Assembly: GCA_016707525.1 (NCBI GenBank)
Contig: JADJHP010000011.1
Coordinates: forward strand, 124,001-188,000
Origin: Ignavibacteriota bacterium
Lineage (GTDB): Bacteria > Bacteroidota > Ignavibacteria > UBA10030 > UBA6906
Length of the DNA: 64,000 bases
Direction of reading: 5' to 3'
Under the pieces are notes generated by a model. The model saw nothing but the letters and a program-made list of their open reading frames with translations, was not told the origin of the DNA and ran no database searches. Of the stretch, positions 43,945-50,392 are shown in pieces (the stretch's first letter is position 1; every line of letters starts with the position of its first letter). A program made the position numbers and the translations under genes.

Positions 43945-44544
43945 ATGATAACGGATACCGCGGAAGAGAACGAGATCGAATTCACGTCGACCGCCACCGG
44001 GTTCGTTCTGGATGCATCGCTTTCGACCTACTCCGCGATACCCATTGTCGCGCTCACCATGGTCGGTACCGGTGTGTTCGGGTATGGGATCGCGACCTCC
44101 TGGGACACGATGACCTTGGGCATGAAGCTCTACGCACCTGCGCTTGCTGCCGTGATCCTGGGGTTCTTCTGGTGGGTCGGACTGTTGCGCGTATTTGGTA
44201 CGCAGGGAGTGACTCTCAACTATCCGCATCTGGAGATCTCGGTCGGTATCGGGAGCCTCCGGTATAGAAGGGAGGTCGATGTGCAGAATGTCGCCTCCAT
44301 GGCGGAAGCTGAAGGGACCATGACCCAGGGAGGCGTGCACGCTTCGGACAGTCTCCTGACGTTCAGCGCGGGAGGTAAAGAGAAACGGATGATGGCGATC
44401 GTGCTCCAATTCGCGCCATCCACACCGGGACGACCGGTGAACAAGAAGCGCGTTGCCTTTGGCCACTTCCTCACAAAACCGCAGCGTGCGCATATCATGA
44501 ACAGGATCCGCGAGCGCGTGCCGGCACTGAGGCACGAGGGCTGA
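43945..44544 (+). CDS. Membrane protein of unknown function
   Basis: The 199 aa protein has a short acidic N-terminus and two membrane helices (about 30-52 and 63-85, including AALAAVILGFFWWVGLLRVF after LYAP). A soluble C-terminal half may have a PH-like pattern (LNYPHLEISVGIGSLRYRRE, DSLLTFSAGGKEKRMMAIVL). I do not recognise a family. It starts 65 nt after the GNAT gene and ends 1 nt before a conserved promoter block. Confidence 0.65.
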   Translation: MITDTAEENEIEFTSTATGFVLDASLSTYSAIPIVALTMVGTGVFGYGIATSWDTMTLGMKLYAPALAAVILGFFWWVGLLRVFGTQGVTLNYPHLEISVGIGSLRYRREVDVQNVASMAEAEGTMTQGGVHASDSLLTFSAGGKEKRMMAIVLQFAPSTPGRPVNKKRVAFGHFLTKPQRAHIMNRIRERVPALRHEG

Positions 44545-44545
44545 A

Positions 44546-44610
44546 CCCGTTGCCTCACGTAAGTTTCTATTCGAAGCTGAATTGACAATACCGCGCTGCT
44601 GCAGTATCTT
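44546..44610 (+). promoter_or_regulatory. Promoter of the TonB-like gene with the same conserved block
   Basis: CGTTGCCTCACGTAAGTTTC recurs within 44546-44573, 8 nt before TTGACA (44582-44587), 17 nt before TATCTT (44605-44610). The predicted leader to the 44742 gene is about 130 nt. This is a second instance of the block at 43271. Confidence 0.6.
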
Positions 44611-44741
44611 GCAACCCTACCACGTGGGGGAATATTTTTGGAATGCATATGCCTCTTGTCCGGGAGTAGTGGATGAGGGGCATTTGTGCTTCAATGTGTG
44701 GGGCGGATCAATGTGGAAGTCCAAGGCAGAAGGAACACACC

Positions 44742-45416
44742 ATGGTTTCACGTCTCAACTATAGATCAATGTTTCTTGGCCTGTTGCATGCCATCCTCAT
44801 CATGTGGGCGGTACCGGTCGTGTCTCAGACGCCCGACTTTGTACCGGTCAAGATCGAGCCCAGAATGATCGAGAAGGCGAAGCTCGAATTCCCCGAGTCC
44901 GCTGCCGGTTCTCTTGTGACGGGGAGGATCTGGGTGAAGATCCTCGTGGGTAGAGACGGCGTACCGGTTAAAACGGACATCATCAAACGTGAACCTGACA
45001 TTGCCTATATGTTCGACGACGTATCACGCCAATGGGCTATGGCATGTCGATTTTCGCCGGCGATCGACAGCAGCGGCAACCCGGTGGCGGTGTGGGTGTC
45101 GGTTCCACTGAACTACAAGATCGAGGGCTTTCAGCCACCTGCGGTGACCCGCATTGCTGTACCGGACTATCCTGAGGAAGCCCGTGAGATGGGTATGGAA
45201 GGGTGGGTTGGGGTTGCCGTACTCCTCGGTGAAGCGGGGAGCGCACTGAACGGCAAGACCGTGATCGTAGCCCGGGAGCCCTCCACAACGAAGGTCTTCG
45301 ATGCTGCCGCGATCGCTGCGGTCCGTGCCTCAGAATACCGGCCGGCGGAGAACTCCGGCCGGCGGAGTGAAGCATGGTGCTTCGTGAAGATCGTTTTCAA
45401 GATCCCGCAAAAGTAA
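44742..45416 (+). CDS. Exported protein with two TonB C-terminal-like domains
   Basis: From ATG 44742 (AAGGAAC upstream) the protein is 224 aa with a signal peptide or anchor (MFLGLLHAILIMWAVPVVSQ). Two segments resemble the TonB C-terminal domain: EKAKLEFPESAAGSLVTGRI...WVKILVGRDGVPVKTDI, and a second with VPDYPEEAREMGMEGWVGVA...VREASEYRP-like spacing (AAIAAVRASEYRPAENSGRR). In Bacteroidota such proteins are often not energy transducers but envelope proteins of unknown function. No exbB/exbD is nearby. An upstream in-frame start is unsupported. Confidence 0.75.
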   Translation: MVSRLNYRSMFLGLLHAILIMWAVPVVSQTPDFVPVKIEPRMIEKAKLEFPESAAGSLVTGRIWVKILVGRDGVPVKTDIIKREPDIAYMFDDVSRQWAMACRFSPAIDSSGNPVAVWVSVPLNYKIEGFQPPAVTRIAVPDYPEEAREMGMEGWVGVAVLLGEAGSALNGKTVIVAREPSTTKVFDAAAIAAVRASEYRPAENSGRRSEAWCFVKIVFKIPQK

Positions 45417-45496
45417 AGAAGGATCCCCGGGCTCAACACAAGGGCGCGTCGGTCACCGGAAAGATCGGCAACGATCCCATATAAAGGAAGAGCGAC

Positions 45497-45862
45497 ATGA
45501 GGGTGGAGAAGGTCACGCTTGCAGAGAAGTTCGCTCTGTTCACGACGCACTGGGATCCGAAGATCGTCGGCGCGTTGAACGGTCAGCACGTGAAACTCGT
45601 GAAGTTCCAGGGGCCGTTCGTCTGGCATCATCATGATGCGGAGGACGAACTGTTCCTTGTGGTACGCGGGAGCTTCACGATGCATTTCCGTGACGGTTCG
45701 GTGGAGCTGCGGGAAGGGGAGTTGATCATCGTCCCCCGTGGCGTGGAGCATTGTCCGGACGCGAAAGAAGAAGTACAGGTGCTGCTGTTCGAGCCGGCGT
45801 CCACGGTGAACACCGGGAGCACGCCGGGGGAGAAGACGGTGAACGAACCGGAGTGGATCTGA
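45497..45862 (+). CDS. Cupin-domain protein
   Basis: The 121 aa single-domain cupin has the metal-binding motif WHHHDAEDELFLVVRGSFTM (His, His and Glu ligands) and the second motif HCPDAKEEVQVLLFEP (His). It is similar to the mannose-6-phosphate isomerase-like small cupins of unknown substrate. AGGAAGAG is located upstream of ATG 45497. It is followed by a gap with inverted repeats (45893-45926). Confidence 0.85.
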   Translation: MRVEKVTLAEKFALFTTHWDPKIVGALNGQHVKLVKFQGPFVWHHHDAEDELFLVVRGSFTMHFRDGSVELREGELIIVPRGVEHCPDAKEEVQVLLFEPASTVNTGSTPGEKTVNEPEWI

Positions 45863-45892
45863 AAGGGTGATGATCTGATCCCCCCGGCATTT

Positions 45893-45926
45893 GTCCATGC
45901 AATGGACATGTAAAGAGAACATGTCC
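45893..45926. promoter_or_regulatory. Nested inverted repeats downstream of the cupin gene
   Basis: GTCCAT at 45893-45898 pairs with ATGGAC at 45902-45907, and GGACATGT at 45904-45911 pairs with ACATGTCC at 45919-45926. The two hairpins share bases, so they are mutually exclusive. This could be an operator for a dimeric regulator or an RNA switch. The rest of 45863-46131 holds no convincing gene. Confidence 0.4.
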
Positions 45927-46131
45927 AACAAAGTCGATTTTGTGGACACGAATTCACGATCTCCACGGCCACCGATCTCATCAGCCCTCATATGATGACA
46001 ACAAAGTACCTCACATGTCCGGAGTGCAACCGCCGGAGCTGGGCGCAGGTGCTGATGAAGAAGTGAATGCGCCCGGGCATGCAGTACGCGGTAGTGGATC
46101 ACGATGACAGTTCATAAGGGGGATCACAACC

Positions 46132-46557
46132 ATGAACAAGATCCTGCTGACTATTCTTCTGCTGGCCATCCTTCCCGGTCTCGCCGGTTCAGGTGATAAG
46201 GGCGTATTGCGGGGTTCGGTGCGGAGCATGGAGACGCGTGAGTTGCTGGAGCAAACCGCCATTGTGTTCTTTCACATGGCGGATACCGTGCGCGAAAGAA
46301 CCGTGATCTCACATTCGGGGCTGTTCGTGGTCCTCGATATGCCCCCGGGAACGTACCGCGCCCGCGTCGCGCACGAAGGATACCATGCGTTCATGAGTCC
46401 GGTGTTCCATGTGAAGGCCGACAGTGCCCTGAGTCTGAACTTCTTCCTCAAGCCATTCGTCGTGACGGGCGATACCCTCGGGACCGTGCGCATCGGCAAA
46501 CCGGGGGTCGACTACAAGATGAAGATCGTCAGACCTGAATCCGGGACGTACAGGTAG
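46132..46557 (+). CDS. Exported protein with carboxypeptidase-regulatory-like domain
   Basis: The 141 aa protein has a signal peptide (ILLTILLLAILPGLAGSG) and a domain like the CarboxypepD_reg beta-sandwich: GVLRGSVRSMETRELLEQTA, then GLFVVLDMPPGTYRARVAHE and SALSLNFFLKPF. Such domains occur at the start of TonB-dependent receptors and in adhesins; here it stands alone and short. AAGGGGGATCACAACC is upstream of ATG 46132. No function is assigned. Confidence 0.7.
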   Translation: MNKILLTILLLAILPGLAGSGDKGVLRGSVRSMETRELLEQTAIVFFHMADTVRERTVISHSGLFVVLDMPPGTYRARVAHEGYHAFMSPVFHVKADSALSLNFFLKPFVVTGDTLGTVRIGKPGVDYKMKIVRPESGTYR

Positions 46558-46623
46558 CCCTGCTGCTGCTCATCATCGTCGCGGAGGAAAACCCATCTTC
46601 GCCTCATCATACATGGACTCGCC

Positions 46624-47130
46624 ATGCGGATACTGCTGATCCTTTCTCTCGCAAGCATCGCACTCCTGAGTGCGTGCACAGACTCGACCTCTCCCGGCCT
46701 GTCCCAGGACCTCGCGATCTACACACTGCCGGACACCTCGATCTCCGCGGCCATGGTGTGGGATAAACCACTGGACAGTCTGGTGCTCTCTTCCCGGCCA
46801 TTCCTCACTGGCGGGGATATCACGTCGTATCGATGGAGCACACATGAGTACACGGTGACGGCGACGGTGGATTCACAACTCGCCGCACTGAAATGGGTCC
46901 ACGGGCATACCGGCGGCATACCGTTCGTCGTGGTTGTGGACGGGGAGAGGATCTACCTCGGGGCATTCTGGTATGCCTACTCGTCTCTGATGCCGCAGGT
47001 GCCGTACATCGATGTGCTCCTCTTTCCGCACAGGATCCGGAGTGCGCCGGTTGGATCGGCATCCGAGGACAAACGATCCGATCCACGGATCTACCAGGTG
47101 CTCAAGTCCGCAGGAATCTTGATAGAATAA
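46624..47130 (+). CDS. Lipoprotein of unknown function
   Basis: The 168 aa protein has a lipoprotein signal with lipobox LLSAC at about residue 18 and the spacer TDSTSPG. The mature part (QVWDKPLDSLVLSSRP-like, SYRWSTHEYTVTATVDSQLA, VVVVDGERIYLGAFWYAYSS) contains no motif I can name. It lies 66 nt after the previous exported protein on the same strand, so the two may be transcribed together. Confidence 0.68.
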   Translation: MRILLILSLASIALLSACTDSTSPGLSQDLAIYTLPDTSISAAMVWDKPLDSLVLSSRPFLTGGDITSYRWSTHEYTVTATVDSQLAALKWVHGHTGGIPFVVVVDGERIYLGAFWYAYSSLMPQVPYIDVLLFPHRIRSAPVGSASEDKRSDPRIYQVLKSAGILIE

Positions 47131-47151
47131 GACACAAGGGCCTCGACGACC

Positions 47152-47673
47152 ATGAACATACCATTTCAATCTCTCGGTGCATGTTTTCTCGCGTGTCTTG
47201 CAGTGCGAGACACGTATGAACTGTTGAAGGAGTCGGGCAGGATCAGGGACGGAAATAGGCCGGCGTTCATCATCGTGTTCTTTGCCATGGGCGGTCTCTG
47301 GGCATCATGGTTCCTCCTCTGTCCTGAGGACCCGAACCATCTCGGTCTGCCCGTCGTGGTGAAAATGTCCGGACAACTCATTGCCATTCTCGGAACATTG
47401 CTTGCGGTTGGCGCACTCATCCAGTTGCGTGGCCTCGAAGGCATCGATCACCTGGTCACACGCGGACTGTTCAAGCGGCTCCGGCATCCGATGTATCTCG
47501 GATTCATCCTGTGGATCATTGGTTGGAGTCTCGCCCATGATGCGGCGACGGGGCTTCTGCTCGGGGTGCCGGCCCTGGCGAGCATCCTGTGGTGGCGACA
47601 TCTGGAGGACCGGCGACTGGGAACGCAGTTCGGTGATGCGTACCGGGAGTACAAGCAGAGCACCTGGTTCTGA
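47152..47673 (+). CDS. Isoprenylcysteine methyltransferase-like membrane protein
   Basis: The 173 aa protein has about four membrane segments and ends with the ICMT/PEMT-like signature LVTRGLFKRLRHPMYLGFIL, then EDRRLGTQFGDAYREYKQST. This motif binds S-adenosylmethionine in isoprenylcysteine and phospholipid methyltransferases. Bacterial members are widespread with few known substrates. It begins 21 nt after the preceding lipoprotein gene, so it may be the last gene of a 46132-47673 unit. Confidence 0.75.
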   Translation: MNIPFQSLGACFLACLAVRDTYELLKESGRIRDGNRPAFIIVFFAMGGLWASWFLLCPEDPNHLGLPVVVKMSGQLIAILGTLLAVGALIQLRGLEGIDHLVTRGLFKRLRHPMYLGFILWIIGWSLAHDAATGLLLGVPALASILWWRHLEDRRLGTQFGDAYREYKQSTWF

Positions 47674-47701
47674 CGCGTGTGCATCAAGCGGACGACGAAC
47701 G

Positions 47702-47854
47702 GACAGAGAATGGAAGCGACTGCTCCCACTGCCGTGTGCCGACGACCCGCGCATCGGCTTCATCCAGGTTGGCTTCCTCGGATTTTGGGGGGAGTGGCAC
47801 ACGTATCCGCGCACCGATTGGTTCGGATCACTCTCTGAAAGGAGACCGCGATGA
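47702..47854 (+). pseudogene. Remnant resembling an exported glycosidase-like (DUF4832-type) protein
   Basis: An open stretch reads DDPRIGFIQVGFLGFWGEWH followed by TYPRTDWFGS and a stop at 47852-47854. The GxxGxWGEWH pattern resembles an internal active-site strand of DUF4832/beta-galactosidase-like proteins. It has no start codon or ribosome site of its own and no remaining domain. It lies between two unrelated membrane-protein genes. I read it as the leftover of a deleted gene; the family name is tentative. Confidence 0.35.
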
Positions 47855-48282
47855 CATTCAGGGCCGTGGCCACGATCACCTCCGTTCTTCTCTTTATCCT
47901 TGGAGCGGGGTATCTCTTTGCGGGTGGGACGGTAGTCGGGCGATGGGACCTTCCAGCCACCGATGGGGTCTTGCTGGTAGCACGGCGGATCGGAGCGATC
48001 TACCTCGGTCTCTCCGTCCTGTTCTTCATGGCGAAGAATGTTCCCGCTTCGGCAGCCAGAACCGCCATGACCGCTGGCGCGATGGTGGTGCTTTCGCTGC
48101 TGGCGATCCTCGGCGTATATGAGTTCTTGATGGGACGCGTAGGAGAGGGGATCTTCGTCAGCGCCGGGATCGAATTGCTCCTTGCGATCGGATTCACTTT
48201 CGTACTGATCTCCGATCGGAGGGAGAGTACGACTCTCGCCGCACCTGGCGATGAGATGTCGGACCGCCAGGACTCTCAGTGA
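47851..48282 (+). CDS. Four-helix membrane protein of unknown function
   Basis: The 143 aa protein has four predicted membrane segments spread evenly (ATITSVLLFILGAGYLFAGG, LGLSVLFFMAKN, MVVLSLLAILGVYEFL, LLLAIGFTFVLISDR), like small DUF4345/DoxX-type proteins. GAAAGGAGACC is directly upstream of ATG 47851. The end is polar (DRRESTTLAAPGDEMSDRQD). No partner genes point to a role. Confidence 0.72.
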   Translation: MTFRAVATITSVLLFILGAGYLFAGGTVVGRWDLPATDGVLLVARRIGAIYLGLSVLFFMAKNVPASAARTAMTAGAMVVLSLLAILGVYEFLMGRVGEGIFVSAGIELLLAIGFTFVLISDRRESTTLAAPGDEMSDRQDSQ

Positions 48283-48382
48283 CATATCCTGAGCTTGACG
48301 CGAAACCCGCATGCTGCGGAAGAGTACGATATCAACAGAAAACGGCGCGATCCCTCGTGGTCACAGCAGCGGCGGGAAACGA

Positions 48383-49429
48383 ATGGTGACAGGCAAAACA
48401 TACTCTTCACTGATCGTGTACTACTTCTCCGGAACGGGGAATGCCCGCAACGTTGCTGCATGGCTCTGTGCGGTGGCCGCAACGAAGCACATGCCCTGCC
48501 GGATGGTCAACATTGCGGATGTGGACCGGCGGAAGATCGAAGCGCCGGAACCGGACGCGCTCGTGGCCTTCGTCTCCCCTGTGCACGGTTTCAACTACCC
48601 GCCCATCATGGTCCACGTTCTGTACCACTTCCCGAAGGGGAAGAACGACGTCCTCCTGCTGAACACGCGCGCCGGGATGAAGATCGGGAACGTCGTGACG
48701 CCGGGGTTGAGCGGTGCGACCTTCTTCCTGGCATCGCTGCTGCTGATGGTGAAAGGGTATGCCATCAATGCGTGGTATCCCATCAACCTTCCATCCAATT
48801 GGATGTCCCTGCACCCAGCGCTCAACAAGCGGACCGTGGACTTCCTGTATGCGAAATACAGGCCGAAGGTTGAGGCACTTGCGGCGCGTGCGCTCGAGGG
48901 AGGAAAGAATTACAAGGGACTCATGGAGATCGTGCAGGACCTTGCCATCGCACCGATCTCGCTCGGGTACTATTTCGTCGGACGGTTCTTCTTTGCCAAG
49001 TCGTTCTATGCCTCCCGGGCGTGCGACGACTGCGGTGTGTGCATCAAGGGATGTCCCGTGCAGGCCATCAAGGAGATCGATGGCCGTCCATTCTGGACCT
49101 TCAGTTGTGAAAGCTGCATGAAGTGCATGAGCACATGTCCGAAGAAGGCGATCGAGACGGCACACGGATTCATCGGGGCCCAGCTGGTTCTGTTCTACGC
49201 GGTCCTTGTGGGAATCCTGTACGCGCTCGTGCCGGCGGGTGTAGGCGTTGCGCATGATACCGTTGCGGGGTTCATCGCCGAGACCCTCCTGATGCTGGGT
49301 TCGCTCGGGATCCTCTACTACCTGCTGCACCGTCTCCTGCGGATACCGGTCATAGAGAGGGTGATCGTGTTCACCTCTCTGACGTCCTACAGGTTCTGGG
49401 GCGGCAAGTACCGTGCCCCGCGGTCGTAA
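48383..49429 (+). CDS. EFR1-type flavodoxin-ferredoxin fusion protein
   Basis: This is a predicted electron-transfer protein. From ATG 48383 it is 348 aa, and an in-frame ATG at 48311 is possible but adds a polar extension. The N-terminal half is flavodoxin-like with the FMN-phosphate loop FSGTGNARNVAAW. Near residues 210-255 are two 4Fe-4S motifs, CDDCGVCIKGCPVQAI and CESCMKCMSTCPKKAI. Two membrane segments follow (LVLFYAVLVGILYALVPAG and LLMLGSLGILYYLLHRLL), so the redox unit is membrane-attached. The partner is unknown. Its 3' end enters a tandem repeat shared with the convergent gene. Confidence 0.85.
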   Translation: MVTGKTYSSLIVYYFSGTGNARNVAAWLCAVAATKHMPCRMVNIADVDRRKIEAPEPDALVAFVSPVHGFNYPPIMVHVLYHFPKGKNDVLLLNTRAGMKIGNVVTPGLSGATFFLASLLLMVKGYAINAWYPINLPSNWMSLHPALNKRTVDFLYAKYRPKVEALAARALEGGKNYKGLMEIVQDLAIAPISLGYYFVGRFFFAKSFYASRACDDCGVCIKGCPVQAIKEIDGRPFWTFSCESCMKCMSTCPKKAIETAHGFIGAQLVLFYAVLVGILYALVPAGVGVAHDTVAGFIAETLLMLGSLGILYYLLHRLLRIPVIERVIVFTSLTSYRFWGGKYRAPRS

Positions 49430-49625
49430 CTGCCGCTCTACACCTTGAGCATGCCACGGAACCCGTTCGCCGCGGTCGTAACTGCCGCTCTACACGTTGA
49501 GCATGCCCCGGAACCCGCGCGCCGCGGTCGTAACTGCCGTTCTACACCCTGAGCATGCCCCGGAACCCGCGTGCCGCGGTCGTAACTGCCGCTCTACACC
49601 TTGAGCATGCCCCGGAACCCGCGTG
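49418..49625. repeat. Four 52-bp tandem repeats between convergent genes
   Basis: Units beginning CCGCGGTCGTAACTGCCGCT start at 49418, 49470, 49522 and 49574, exactly 52 bp apart, and differ by a few bases. The first unit includes the last codons of the EFR1-type gene, and the last includes the last codons and stop of the DUF4256 gene. The unit is therefore a fusion of the two 3' ends that was amplified. It can vary in copy number. Confidence 0.85.
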
Positions 49626-50154
49626 CCGCGTAGTAGGATTCGGCCCCGTTATGATAGAGGAAGACCGTATCGTACCGGCGGTCGCAGAAGAGCGCGCCAC
49701 CGAGTTTCCGGATCGCGGGAGGCGTGCGGATCCAGCTTGAGGTCTTCAGGTCGAAGGCGCCGAGCTTCTGGAGTTCGCGGTACTGCTCTTCCGTCAGGAT
49801 CTCGATGCCCATGGCGGCGGCCACATCCATGGCATTGTTCGCCGGCTTGTTCTCCTTCCTCGACTGCAGCGCTTCGCGGTCGTAGCACAGGCTGCGGCGG
49901 CCTGCCGGGCTCTCCGCTGAACAATCATAGAAGATGAACTCGCCCGTCTTCGCGTCCAACCCCACGACATCAGGTTCGCCGCCGCTCTGTTCCATTTCAT
50001 GGAGCGACCAGAGCCGTTCCTTGTTGGCCTCGAGCCGGGCCTGGACAGCGGCCCAATTGATAGCTTTATGACGGGACATGTTCTTTTCGAAGCGGATCCT
50101 CAGCACGTCAATCACGGAATCGCGTCGGTCTGCGGGCAGAGCTTTCCTGGGCAT
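49594..50154 (-). CDS. DUF4256 family protein
   Basis: From ATG 50154 the protein is 186 aa. The pattern INWAAVQARLEANKERLWSL, EMEQSGGEPDVVGLDAKTGE, FIFYDCSAESPAGRRSLCYD and DTVFLYHNGAESYYAARGFR matches the conserved DUF4256 family, whose function is unknown. An in-frame start 48 codons upstream is unlikely. It is convergent with the EFR1-type gene; its last codons form part of the 52-bp tandem repeat. Confidence 0.85.
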   Translation of the reverse strand: MPRKALPADRRDSVIDVLRIRFEKNMSRHKAINWAAVQARLEANKERLWSLHEMEQSGGEPDVVGLDAKTGEFIFYDCSAESPAGRRSLCYDREALQSRKENKPANNAMDVAAAMGIEILTEEQYRELQKLGAFDLKTSSWIRTPPAIRKLGGALFCDRRYDTVFLYHNGAESYYAARGFRGMLKV

Positions 50155-50392
50155 AGGATTGTGAAGTGTGGTTTGTGAAGTGAAGGTCGCTGTATGTTCT
50201 GGCAATGTGCGCGAACGCGCAGCGCAGGCTTGTTCACTAGAACACTCCACCAGGGGGATCGTGTTCCTGGCGTAGGACCGTTCCAGGACTTTCTTCAAAA
50301 AATACCGTGAACGACCTATTGCCGTTCGGGTGTCTCACGGGTATATTGCGGCACATTCCCTCTTTTCGCCCGCATACTCTCCGGGAGGCCTT

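Noticed and set aside
45991..46065. A 24-codon frame with CPECNRRSW, like half a zinc ribbon
   Set aside because: Too short, no ribosome site and only one CxxC pair; could be a remnant, but the evidence is too thin.
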